Shown: positions 50,961 to 62,935 of the stretch, piece after piece | Layout of the letters: each line of letters starts with the position of its first letter | Position numbering within the stretch: position 1 is the first letter of the stretch | Assembly (NCBI RefSeq): GCF_030272615.1 | Contig: NC_081412.1 | Location: 27,064,501-27,128,500 of the forward strand | Reading direction: 5' to 3' | DNA: 64,000 nucleotides | Source: Cryptomeria japonica | Taxonomy: Eukaryota; Streptophyta; Pinopsida; Cupressales; Cupressaceae | The notes under the pieces: model-generated | Told to the model about the DNA's origin: nothing | Seen by the model: the letters and a program-made list of their open reading frames with translations, nothing else | Databases searched by the model: none | Position numbers and translations under genes: made by a program

Positions 50961-51290
50961 ACTGTAAACCCAAGTCACAGGCAAAACAAATAAAATTATT
51001 TTTCGGGCTTTTTAATGAAATGGAGTAGGCCTACCTAGTATAAAAGTAAGATCAATTTAGTATTAAGACATAATGAGCATCCCCAAGTCAAAAATCAAGA
51101 GTGTGGTAAAATGAATGGAGAATCAAAAGATCATATGTGCTTTGATTGATGAAGAATTGTACGACTGGACTCCATGGAATAATAATCTTAATCATAAGAT
51201 TTGATGGTTCGATGTTTATTTTATTGCATCCATGTGTGGAAGAGATTCACTAAACCATGAGCCCCATGTTTTGATTCTCTAAAACTATGT

Positions 51291-51378
51291 ACTAGGTCTG
51301 AATAATGGATATATAATAAAGTTAAATAGGGTTGACTAGGTCTGAATAATGGATATATAATAAAGTTAAATAGGGTTG
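51291..51378. repeat. 44-bp perfect tandem duplication
   Basis: The unit beginning ACTAGGTCTGAATAATGG occurs twice (51,291 and 51,335) without a mismatch that I can see. Confidence 0.95.
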
Positions 51379-53220
51379 AGAATGAAATAATTGAGAAATG
51401 TGTAATATAGAAATAAGAAGTATTAAGATTTATTAGTCCTGCGTATCTATAGGCGGAGACTAATGTTTTCACCTCTTTCAATTAGTTTTGCTTTGGAAAC
51501 TGTGCTAAATATTTATCTTATAAGTTATTCTATAGTTTGCTGTGATTTATTTATTAATATCAATTTCTCTCTTCATTTTTACATTTTTCTATTGGCAGGT
51601 ATACTTTTTACTGGAGTTTTTTTGTTTTTCTTTTAATTAAAAAGAGATGACCAATCAAATGTGACAGCGCAAAAAATTAGATGAATTCCTAATCTCTTAT
51701 AGAAAATTTTAACTGTACACCATAAATTGACAACATTAGACATACGCATTTACGAGTCTTTCATTTTAAGTTTTCTCACCGCCTTTGCTTCCAGTAATAT
51801 TGTTTTTTATGATTTCATGTAGTATGTAAAATTATTTTCCATGTGATTGTTTAAGAGATAATCATTACTATATTGAAGGATAACTGAATTTTAATAATAG
51901 TCAAATATTTAACCATATTGAAAATAAATTTCCCAAAAAAAAATACTGCCCTATTAAAAAAATTTCCCTTAAAAATACATTTCAATCATTTATAAAGTAA
52001 AAATTCCTTTACCATTAGACTTCAATTTTATTTTATATTTTTACAAATTATTAAATTTAATTAAATTATATATTATGTTAAAAATAAAAAAACATTTTTA
52101 TATTAATTATAATTTTTTAACTTTTATTAAAATAATTTTAAAATTTTAGAATTTTAAAAAAAAAAATTTATATTAATTTTCTTATAATTTTGTGAGAAAT
52201 TCAAAGTAGTTAAAAACATTTAATGAATTGATATGGAAAGTTCATAATTTCTTAAAGTCTTTATTTCATTCATCACATTTATTTGAAAGATAGTTCTTAA
52301 TGTTTTTTACTATTATTTTCAAAAAAGTATATAATTATTTCACTTTTACTTGTCCAAATTTATCTTCTATTATTGAACAAGTTGATGTGTAAAAATTGCC
52401 ATCCAAAGCGAGAATATTACATAGTAGATGTAGTGATTAGAAACAAATACCCTTTGAATAGAATTAGTACCACGAATACAAATGTCAAACAAATCATTAC
52501 TTCTATTTCTCACAAATTACTATATGATATTTCTTTATAATACAAAATTTATTTATCATTAATAAAAAATTGAACTTTATTAACAAATTTAACATACACA
52601 ACAACATTTTTATAAGATATTGACAAATCCACCAAACATTATAACATTAGTTTCATTTTGTCTAACATATAGACATAATCTTAATACCTTTCAACACTAA
52701 TGATATTAACTATATAAAATAATTTAGATAAAAAAAGTTAGAAAATTGAAATAGAAATATTAAATAATTTTAGTTTGTTTTCATTATCATTGATTTTAAA
52801 TTTTGATCTTCTATTAATTCAATTTTTTGTATTAATTTAAGTAGCATTAAAAATTTAAATTATTATTATATTTTTAAAAAACTAATATTAATTATTATAT
52901 TTTTTTTAATAAAATGTTGATTATAAAATTTAGAAAAACTTAAATAATATTTGAGATTATCTAAACAAAATGATTTTTTTAAAACCTTTTTAATATGTTT
53001 CTTTATATTTTTAGCTTTTTTATTATGATTTTACTTGTAATTTTTAATGTAAAAGTTAAAATTTAAATGTATCATCTTTAATATAGTTTATTTTATTTTT
53101 AATTTTTTACTTGAATGATAGTTTTCATTTTTTAAATTTAATTTATTTAAGAATTTAACTGTATTTATGTTCAATTTTATAATAAAAAATTATTTGTTAA
53201 TATTGAATTTATCTTTTGAT
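51379..53220. other. Very AT-rich intergenic DNA, no gene
   Basis: Long A and T runs, no coding frames. Confidence 0.5.
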
Positions 53221-53544
53221 TAATGTTATTATTATTTATAATATCAATAATGTATATTCTTATACTTTTCAAAATTTAATTTTTTATTATGAAATATAAT
53301 TTTGTTAATAGTATAATATTATAAAATAAAATAAAATGATATAAACATACTCCATTTTTAGTCCCTGCCTTAAGCAGGAAACTAATGTTATTATTGTTTA
53401 TAATATCAATAATGTATATTCTTATACTTCTCAAAATTTAATTTTTTATTATGAAATATAATTTTGTTAACAGTATAATATTATAAAATAAAATAAAATG
53501 ATATAAACATACTCCATTTTTAGTCTCTGCCTTAAGCAAGGAAC
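53221..53544. repeat. 162-bp tandem duplication
   Basis: Two nearly identical copies, starting TAATGTTATTATT at 53,221 and 53,383, each ending in AGTCYCTGCCTTAAGCA. A third start (CTAATGTT) follows at 53,542 but diverges at once. A CTAATGTTTTCA block like this also occurs at 51,460. Confidence 0.93.
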
Positions 53545-53678
53545 TAATGTTTTCATCTCCAACATTAGTATGCTTTGATAACTGTGCAAAATGAAAAATT
53601 TAATCTTATATCAAAGTTATATTTTTGTTCTTATTAAACTATTTTAAAAATTATTAATTTTTTGATTTGTCATTGGCA

Positions 53679-53782
53679 GAATGTTAAAATGGTAAACCAT
53701 TATCTGGTCAAATCAAGAATGTTAAAATGGTAAACCATTATCTGGTCAAATCAAGAATGCTAAAATGGTAAACCATTGTTTG
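53679..53782. repeat. 38-bp tandem repeat, about 2.7 copies
   Basis: GAATGTTAAAATGGTAAACC units start at 53,679, 53,717 and 53,755. Confidence 0.93.
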
Positions 53783-54149
53783 TTATCTATTAGTTTTTCA
53801 AACTTATTAAATGAATGATGATAATTTTATTAATGTTATTTTCTTTGAGCAAATCTTTTGCAATTAAAATTAAAATGTTTTTATCGCATTCTTTCCTTGA
53901 CATTATGCATAACTTTTTCCTTAAAAAGTTATGGGTGCAATAAAGGAAACTAAATTTAAGACTATTTAGATATACTTAGATTTAGAATTAAAGATGAAAA
54001 ATTTATATTAGATCTTTGTTATCAATTTACTATTGCTAGATAAACAACTACTTAATTGTTCTCAACACTTCACTCATTGCTAGCATGTTTTTAGCTAAAG
54101 GCAGGGACTCATGCTGTCTCACAGCTCTTGTTTTTAAATTGATTAAATT

Positions 54150-54223
54150 TTTATTTATTTATTTATTTTTATTTTTTATTATTTATTTATTTATTTATTA
54201 TTATTATTTATTTATTTATTTTT
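54150..54223. repeat. ATTT-rich microsatellite tract
   Basis: Imperfect TTTA and TTA units. Confidence 0.8.
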
Positions 54224-54529
54224 AGTTTTGTGATGTTATAAAAGAAAAATAGAACTTAAAATTTGAAATTAGATAAATGAATCGAATTTCATGTCAATTG
54301 AGATTTAGAAATTTGTGTACATGGGACAAGATTGTACTCACATTCTAGTTCACTTTGTATGGTTATGTTTTAGTGATGCAATTTCTTCTTGTGCAAAAAT
54401 AGACCTTTGGTACTTGCAAAGAATATTCACTTAGATCATGCTTATGTGAAGAAAACTAAGTGATGCCAGGAAGCACAAATGGGGGCTTGTAATCTTAAGA
54501 GAGGAAGAGCGATCAAATTCCTTATTAGA

Positions 54530-54835
54530 TCAATGGGCCCTTGGTCTACTGGTGAAGTTGAATGGCTCCAAATGAGCACACCAGGGATCAAGTCTTGTTG
54601 AGTGCAAGGCTCTGACATCATAAGAGATGAGGTCGAGATCGTGCCCCAGGCGAATTTGGCGGAACAAATACCCCTCAGTCCTTGGCTCTTAGCCAAAGAG
54701 GTTCAGCCTATTGGCTCATGCCTCCCGTATTGGGTGGCAAAAATACTTTGTGAAGGCCCTTGCTGGGCTGGCAACTCGCAGGCTCCATGCCCTTGGGGGC
54801 TATCATGCTCGTAGTTCTAGACCTCCATTAAAAAT
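54530..54835 (+). mobile_element. tRNA-derived SINE-like element, plus strand
   Basis: TGGTCTACTGGTGAAG (box A-like, 54,542) and GGGATCAAGTCTTG (box B-like, 54,586) are spaced as in a polymerase III promoter. A GC-richer body follows, ending GTTCTAGACCTCC and an A-rich tail near 54,828. The body is far too long for a tRNA, and the weak open frames on both strands have no domain. Related to, but not the same as, the copy at 45.3 kb. Confidence 0.55.
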
Positions 54836-57062
54836 AAATTAAAATATCCTTATTAGCAATTAAACCCCTAGATTAATTAAATAGAGGTACAATTACATAA
54901 TAAAAGAGTCGATGAATGTTGGTGTAGACATTTGAATCTAATAGTGAAACATGCAATTGTATCCTAATTATGTATCTTTTGATAATGTTAAAATGAACTA
55001 GGACTACAACTTTAAATATAAGCCTTAAGACACAATTCAAAACCTTTGGCATGAGCCAGTAAACAATTTAATCTTATTTTTTAGGAGCCAATAATGAAAA
55101 ATAGTTGGATTTGAATTTGAATACATAGAAATGGGACTATGACCATGGTCTAATCCATGGGATAAAATTTCATGTGCATTCTTGTTTGGGTGGGTACTCA
55201 TCTATGAATTAAATCTACCAAACTCTCAAAAGAGTTGCATTCAATTTTAGGGTCAACAAGTGAGTTAAAAGAGAAAGTAAGTGCTAGGACCATGCATCGA
55301 AGATATCCATGCAAAGTGGTATTAAATGAGTGTAGAAAAGTGTAATGTATGTCTTTTTCTCATGTACATTTTATTCTTGGCACTTTGATCAAAGTGAGAC
55401 ATTGAAATTAGTGTTTTTAACCAAACTTTATCATTTGTCACCCATGACAACTAAATCAATAAGACTTTGAAGAATATGAAAACAAGTGATATTTGAGATT
55501 TCATGTGTAAATTTTAAATTATTTATTTTTTAATTATAAATAAGTTTTACTAACTTGATTTATATTTATCTATATTTTTAGAAAGGTGACAAATTTATTC
55601 TATAATTAATGTTTTCTACCAAAACAAAGAAATTATAAATACTTAAACATAGATCATTAATGCCAATAGTGCAGACATAATTTTTTATAATTTATTGCTT
55701 TATGTTTTATTTATTATTTTTTTATATAAGATCAATTATAATTTACACAGTTGAATATTATCCAAATTAATATTTTTTTTATTGAAATAAGGACATTAAT
55801 ATGTAGTTCACAAATATACTAAAAAACATTCTCTATTTTTTAATTTTTTTATGTGTGTAGAATAGAGACCTTGATGTTCAATGACAAACCTATGTTCCCT
55901 ATATAATAGAAAATAAATATAACAATTGTCATCATTGAATATAAATTTAAGTAAAAGGTTCTCAATAATATGTAGAAAACCTTAAACTATACCCAATTAA
56001 TCGAGCAAGAAATGGAAAAGGAAATCAAACAAATCAAAACAATATTACCATATTTCGATTCCTATTACACTCACAAAAGAATATTTTTTTCTCAAATGAT
56101 TGGAATGTGGTTATTTGCATGAGCAACATAATGATACAAATTCAAGATTGGATTCCCAAAAAAGGCTAACGATTAAAATATTTTAAGGTTTTCAAAAAGG
56201 ATGATCAATGGTAGAGATTTAAAGATGGATGGACAATTAAGATCAAATTAGTTGCAAGGTTTTCAGATAGAAGGTGACGGAAAATTGAGATTTGCTAATT
56301 TCAAGAATTGATTTTTAGGAGAGGATTGGGTAGTTAATGGTGAAAGATTCAATTAAATAAATCATGTGAGAAGGATTTGAGATTGGAAAACAATAATTAG
56401 GACTTAGAAATTTAAGTGTCTATATTTTGCTCCTCTTTGAGATGATGTTGCAACTAGAAAAAGAATTGTAAAGCAAAACAAAAAAATAGATGTGGGACAA
56501 GATGGATGGAAAAAGGATGGGTGCTATAGAAATGAGGGTAGGATGATGCCCCCTTGAGAGGATAGGCAGATACAAAGGACATGGGTAGGCTCTTGAAAAG
56601 CTAAAGAAAGGGGAGAAGGTTATGTGATGCAGTGTTAGTAATCTAGTTTGATATAGGACTTGATGTTATGCACCAAGATGTCAAAAACAGGGTGAGAATT
56701 TTATTTACTATTGTAACATGGATCAAAGATTTATTTTACTTCAATTGTAGATAAAATTAAAAAACTTATGCATAATTCAAACACCAACATCAATCACACC
56801 ATTTGTTATCAATGCATGATTACAAGTTGAAAGACATGTTCTCACTTATCGATATGTGAATGCACAATACAATTCTCATTTTGGACACCTTGGCAAAAAG
56901 CATGCTGATGTGGCATCATATTTGATGATGTGGCCCTGAAACCTTAGTTATAAGCAGGGGACTTGCCAAGTAAGCCGGTGCAAAAAAATCGAAGTGATTT
57001 GAAATTTCCAAGTAGAATTTTGAGAAGCGCAAAGTTAGGGTGCACAACTACTGGGTCCTTTC
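54836..57062. other. Intergenic DNA, no gene
   Basis: AT-rich. The last 25 bases (CAACTACTGGGTCCTTTCCC near 57,046) look like a worn end of the MITE family at 47.2 kb. Confidence 0.4.
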
Positions 57063-57664
57063 CCTTACTAAGATTTATACCTAGTTACTAAGATTTATAC
57101 CTAGTTATATCTACTACAGGTAAATTGAGGTTCCCAACTTAATAGCGATCGAGATGAGAGTCAGCAGAAGTTAATGCATGAGTAACAATACGTACTTACC
57201 TCTATTTATTTGGTGTGAAAGAACAAGTGTTTAAAATAGAGTTTGAGAGCCCACATGAAGAAGTACGTTGAAATAATGAGTGACATTACTCTGCCGGACA
57301 ATGTGACTTAAAAGTATTGGCTAGCAATGGGCACGTACTTGTTTGTGTTTGGCTTATATTACACTACCTCCCATGCTTGTATAATTTATCCAATCAACAA
57401 AGGATGTCTTCATATTCAATTATGACAACATAAGAACAAACTTTTCACTACATTCAACTTATCTTTTTTATTAACATTGGAAATTAATGAGTGTCACATG
57501 GTAGAGTACCTGTCTTGTTGTAAAATATAATTTTATATAATTATTTATTATATTATTGTGTTAAATATGTTTCTTATGTGAATGTGCGAGTTATTTTTTA
57601 TGTCAACTATTGAAAACGTGTTAGAATGATGTAAGACGATTGAGAAAGATCTGGTCATTCCTTC
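57063..57664. repeat. Duplicated segment, copy B (partner at 46,604), cut by LTR
   Basis: Same order of blocks as copy A, plus a small local duplication at the start (TTACTAAGATTTATACCTAG twice). It ends at GGTCATTCCTTC, exactly where the LTR begins; copy A continues with unrelated bases. Confidence 0.85.
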
Positions 57665-59324
57665 TGTGTGGGGGAAAAAGCGAGACTAGGTTATCATGCC
57701 CTAATCCTACCTTTTGACACACATTACGGAATACGAAAGAGCCTAGAGGTATCACACAATTGGCTACTTCTTTTTGTAAAAGAGAGAGCCATGGGCTACC
57801 TATTAGGATTTCTATTCCTTTGTTGTATTTGAAAGGTAAGATTATGCAAGTTCAATTCCTAACCCTAAAATGCAAGTATGAGCTAACAACAAGATTGCAG
57901 AATTGAACTTAAACAATGGAAAGCTGTAAACACAAGGATAAAACAAGAATGCAGATGCATACCCGGAGTCAAAATTTGACTGAAAATGTTCGAGACGGGG
58001 GCGCGGGCGCCACTGTCCTGATTCTGTCCCGGAACTGCACCTGAAACTGCTGTTTTGCACTCTGGAAAACTGTCTGAAATGCTGTCTGTCAGGAGGACCA
58101 GGGCGCCCAGCGCCTCTATCCCAGGGACCAGGGCACCCAGCGCCCCTATCCTAGCAGGACCAGGGTGCCCCACGCCCCTGTCCTAGTATTTTGCTCTGCA
58201 ATTTGGTGTGGGGTGCTGTCTCGACCTGCTTTTCTCGGATCTGCAACCTACAGCGTCGTCCGAGTCCCGAAACCTGCACTTGTATCTGAAAAAGGTGTTT
58301 GGGCGGCTATATAGGGTTTTTCCTTAGTCAAACCCTCGCTTCGGTGATTTCCACCTCCATGAATAGCCAAGTTGTATTGTAAAAGTAATGTGTGTGCAGA
58401 CCTTGTGTGTGTGCAAGATCTAAAATGCAAGTAAGCAAACTGAGCAGCCTAGAAAGTAAACCCTAATTGCTTGTAAATGATAATGTAAATTCTCTAAATC
58501 AAGATGCAAAGTGATCTAAAGCATGAATAAATGATATATTGAATCTTATGCAAAGACATGAAAACAACATGAAATCATACCCAACCCCCAAGGGAGAGGT
58601 ACAAGCCAATCTTCAGTCAGTAATCTCCTATTGTTCTTCAATGTCTTCCAAGCCCTAAGTGGATGAATGGAATTGATAAATGCTTGATAGAGGGATGTTG
58701 AAAGTTGTTGAAGTCTTCAAAGATCTGCCCTTTCGCTGCATATGAGGTTCCTCAAAACAAAATTCGGATCCCTTCAAATGAAGAAATAGAGCTCTTATGT
58801 ATCAAAACCCTAGGTCGCAATTTCGTCTTTTGGCCGACCTAGAGATTGAATCTCCCGCCAATTTCTTGGGGTTAAGCTTTATTTTATGATTGGATCGTGC
58901 TCCTAAAATTTCAGGAAAAATGTCCGGGACCGTGTGCACTCCGGGCGCCATGGTCCCAGCAACTTTTCACCAAATTTTCAGGGCCATCAGATATGATGAT
59001 TTTAGAGAGAATCCCGAAGTTACAGGTGATTTCGAGATGTTTTGACCCCCGAAATCAAGCCCCCAAGTTCAAAATAGGACTTAATTAGGGTTTTTGATTA
59101 GATGATGTATTGGAGGAATAACATGAAAAGGGGCACACTTTTAATGAAAGGGCCCGACTTTATGATGTGAAGGATGATGAAATAGGACCTTAGACCTAAT
59201 TAATTTGATTAATTAAGTGCTAAAGGGGAAATGTAATGCAAAATGCAAACTGCGCCAAGGCGGGTGCTAAACTAGGTGTGAAATTGTACTGCTTTAGCAA
59301 GTGCGTACAATTTACGATGCTACA
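57665..59324 (-). repeat. Ty3/gypsy long terminal repeat (3' LTR), 1,660 bp
   Basis: Left edge TGTGTGGGGGAAAAAGCG, fixed by the break in the duplicated flank. Right edge, read on the minus strand, TGTAGCATCGTAAATTG, with a polypurine-like tract just outside, so it starts TG and ends CA on either strand. A TATA box (CTATATAG, 58,307-58,314) lies within it and sits in the proper minus-strand direction for U3. The left flank CCTTC should be repeated beyond the far LTR, outside the window. The GC-rich blocks at 58,095-58,189 form a short tandem repeat of about 30-32 bases starting GGACCAGGG, three copies. Confidence 0.75.
58307..58314 (-). promoter_or_regulatory. Likely LTR TATA box
   Basis: CTATATAG followed on the minus strand by CCGCCCAAACACC. 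The equivalent place in the relic at 5,261-5,270 has ACTATATAAG. Confidence 0.5.
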
Positions 59325-59340
59325 TTTAGCCCTCACTTTA
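59325..59340 (-). promoter_or_regulatory. Polypurine tract of the gypsy element
   Basis: The minus strand reads AAAGTGAGGGCTAAA directly before TGTAGCATC. The relic copy has AAAGTGGGAGCTAAG at 5,831-5,845. In retrotransposons this purine tract primes second-strand synthesis at the 3' LTR. Confidence 0.65.
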
Positions 59341-59904
59341 GCGGTCATATGAGTACTACGTGCATATGCAAGCTAAAGTACAGAAAGTAAACATCATTTG
59401 AAAAAGGATATATCCATAAGTTGTCGGACGAAGCCCCCAGCGGTATCTGGTGTACACAGTTAGGAACCGCACCCTACAAAACACACATTAGATCACAAAA
59501 TCACCTAATGCTTACTAAGGAAAGTGATGAAACTTGTGAGTAGCTATATGCCCCCCCTGTTTCGACTTGCTTATTAGGGAGGTGAAACAGGGTAGCATGT
59601 TTACTTACGACAAATTGTGTAAGGGAGTATTGATGAGGGATGTTCACTAAAAAGGCTTCATCAGAGCACTTTTTGGAACATCCCGAGAGTAGGGGAATGA
59701 AAATACGATTCCTACGCAACAAACGGTTCGAAAATCGCATCTCCCAAACTCAAGTTATGATGAAATGAAAGATAGAGGAAAATTAGGGTTTTGAAAGTAA
59801 ATGTAAAAGAATGAAAGTATATACCTTTGAAAGTGACATTTGCATTTGTCACTTTGTTGATTCTGAGTATTGTCTATTGCAGCGGAGCCCACATAGCCAT
59901 CATC

Positions 59905-62291
59905 ATGCCTTCACGACGACCGGAGCATCCCATGAGGATTGAGATCCTGCGACAGGCCGTGATCGACGACGAGCCATTGGATGAGGTGAGTTGACTGAAT
60001 GTTGACTTTTGATTTTCTGCATTTGACTTTCTGTGATCGTTTGCGGGCCCTGGAATCTGACCGTGGGTCCCACACAGGGCGCCATGGTCCCTGACAGGGC
60101 ACGGCGAGAGATACCAGGGTTAGCATACGATGTTCGACAGTTTGCATGAATGATTTTGATGATTAAGTACTGATTATAGTTATGTTTTTGTGTTGCAGGG
60201 TCTCCCATACATGAGAGAGCATACGGCGGGGCAGATTCTTTGCAGTTTGCGAGATTAGATTCCCCGGCTGACTCAGGCAGAGAGAGACACATTGTCGATT
60301 GTGGGTTTATGGTCTATGATTCTTATGCCAGCCATTCGATTTCATCCCGCGATGCTGATGGCACTCATGGAGCGATGGGATCCTGACACATGCACGTTCC
60401 AGCTTCCAGTAGGGGAGATGACGGTGACACTTGAGGATGTGTACCGCATTCTTCGCCTACCGATCAGAGGAGCTACCGTGACATATGCGACCGATGGGTC
60501 AGTAGAGGATCATCAGAGGGAGCAGGTATATTGCATAGGGAGAGTCATGCCGAGTGAGACGAGAGGTTGTATCATGGTCAGCTGGCTCTTACATCCTACA
60601 GGAGAGGTGCCCCTCATGAGATGACTTATGATAGCCATCATTGCACTAGCTGTCTACCCTAATGGGCGAGGTATGCACATGCATGGGGGTCTCACATGGT
60701 GCATTAGGGCTATGGAGAGACACAGGAGAGTATATGCCTGGGGTCGGAGTATGCTTGCACATCTCTATCATGACCTCGAGGAGTATGTTTTCGGACAGGG
60801 TTGCAGTTTGATGACATGCACACTTCTGCAGGTATGGATATTTGAGCACTTTACATGCACCAGGCCTGTCGGCTATCCGATGAGTGCGGCTAGTGAGCGA
60901 CCTAGGGTATTTTCTTATCCACTTACCAACGAGTGGAGATTTGGAGATCTATTGTATTGGAGAGTGACATTTGACAGATTGACAGTTGAGGTGACTGTGT
61001 GGAGACCATATCTGCGGATGCACAGATGGGATGGGATGGAGAGACAGTTAGCATGCTTACAGAGGAACCGCCTACTGAGAGGGCGATATCCACACATCAT
61101 AGTCCCATTCTACTTTGACCGAGTACGGAGGCAGTTTGGACTAGAGCAGTGTGTTCTAGCCGATGTACCCATCTACACTCGACACTCACGAGTCCTTCCC
61201 AGACCCAGAGTAGTAGCGAGACCTATGATAGATGATATCGAGATCACAGATATAGAGGGGTCCGACCAGGATGTGGTCACTGATTATGCTGCAGATCTCG
61301 GGGCACAGCGCAGGTATCTCTCATGGTTTATGAGATCATACCCAGGGCCTATCTTTCCACCAGATCATCCGACGGGCCATCCAGGCCTATGGAGACATGG
61401 AGACCGAGATGAGGATCAGGGATCCAGGTCGGAGGAGGGAGAGGGTCATGAGGAGGCAGGAGATCCTGATCCACCCACAGGGAATCAGCCTAGTGCCGAG
61501 GAGGAGGAGGATGATGACACAGATATAGATGAGGAGAACGAGGATGCAGGTGAGGATGCGGACGAGGATGAGGATAGAGATGATGAGGAGGGGTCAGATG
61601 CCGCTCCCCACCATTTAGGAGATGATACCATAGCCCTGGATCCTCCTCTTATTCCCCAAAAGGGGGAACATGAGGCGATACGGAGACCTGTTTCTAGTAC
61701 GGGCCAGCCTACACCCATCGTGCACAGATTATTCGAGCATGGGGAGCCTAGTAGTTCCCAGTCACAGATGCTACCATATCATGATCCCTACTGGCGTGAG
61801 GGAGATCCAGGTATAGTAAGTTTAAATTGATTGATTGATGTTTTGATGATATAAAATGGTACTAATACATGATCTATTCTACTGCTACAGCTAATGTGTA
61901 GGAGTGGCGTTCTCTGATCCAGCAAGCAGTGACAGATATCTCCACGACGGCGCAGATCCCTAGTTCCTCACAGGTTGCTTATAGACCTCAAGGGAACGTG
62001 GGTTGGCATGATGATTTATTTTCTCCATTCTGAGTACAGGTAGAGATATGGAGGGAGAGAGAGCGAGCTATATCAGAGGACCTTCAACAGGCACAGTGTG
62101 ATCTAGCAGTAGCTCAGGCCGAGGCTACCTCGTATCGCGCGATCCTTATGGATAGGGATCATAGGAGTTCCTCTCAGAGCCATTCACGATCTATATCACG
62201 GTATACCCCTATGGGTCCACCTGCACGGCCGGATCAGGAGGGAGCTTCTAGTCGTCACTCTCCAGCCACCAGCCCTAGGGATAGGAGATAA
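59905..62291 (+). pseudogene. Plant mobile domain (PMD) gene, antisense in the gypsy element
   Basis: Three exons: 59,905-59,985 (Met-Pro-Ser-Arg-Arg...), 60,199-61,812 and about 61,892-62,291, with GAG|GTGAG, TTGCAG, CAG|GTATAG and TACAG borders. The PMD signature is AIRFHPAMLMALMERWDP, then FQLPVGEMTVTLEDVYRILRLP, and YLSWFMRSYPGPIFPPD at about 61,310. An acidic Glu/Asp-rich stretch (61,495-61,590) and a Ser/Arg-rich tail that includes ERERAISEDLQQAQ follow. PMD proteins such as MAIN and MAIL1 act in gene and TE silencing in plants; TE-borne copies are known. In-frame stops at about 60,256 (TAG), 60,622 (TGA), 61,898 (TAG) and 62,032 (TGA) each fit a C-to-T change in CAG or CGA. No frameshift seen. 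Confidence 0.87.
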
Positions 62292-62351
62292 TCTTATGAT
62301 GTAGGGTAGGTCATATTTTGGATGTGTAGTGACCTACCTTTGTATATTGAT

Positions 62352-62404
<53 letters not shown>
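62352..62404. repeat. (CA)n microsatellite
   Basis: About 26 CA units followed by TATATATATACATG, just after the PMD stop codon, in its 3' non-coding region. Confidence 0.95.
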
Positions 62405-62414
<10 letters not shown>

Positions 62415-62935
62415 CATGCTTCTTTGTCTCAGACGTGTTATCTTTAATGTCTAAAAACAATGGGTATTTTGATTAAAGTTAATACATTTGGTAGATGTAC
62501 ATGTATGTTCTGAATTTAATTTCCATGTGATTGATTTCTCAATGCTCCATGATTAAATTGATACATGTGTGACTTGATTAAAATATTTAATCAAGTACTA
62601 CATTGATGATAGGGAAGAAAAATATGTGTTAAGCCTAGGAATCATATAACTAATGTGATTTAATTTGAATTTAAACACAACATGACATGATTCAACTTAA
62701 CACATAAAGATATTGTATAATATGCCAACATAATGAAAAATGTAAATCTTTTGCAATTTACATAAAATGAATTCAAGACAAACCATAAGGTAAAGAAATA
62801 CGCTTGTCAGGAATGAAGCAATATAGATTAAACAAAGCATCATTTAATTCCACTTGCTCTAACAAAGATATGCTAACATATTATCCAATCTTGAAGAAGT
62901 GAGAAAGGAAATAGATGAATGATAGGAATGAGGAA
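62405..62935. other. Gap between PMD and pol 3' ends, no gene
   Basis: AT-rich. The two convergent genes end 0.64 kb apart. No terminator sequence could be distinguished. Confidence 0.5.

Noticed and set aside
61485-61718. Ser-rich minus-strand frame
   Set aside because: Antisense shadow of the acidic stretch in the PMD gene.
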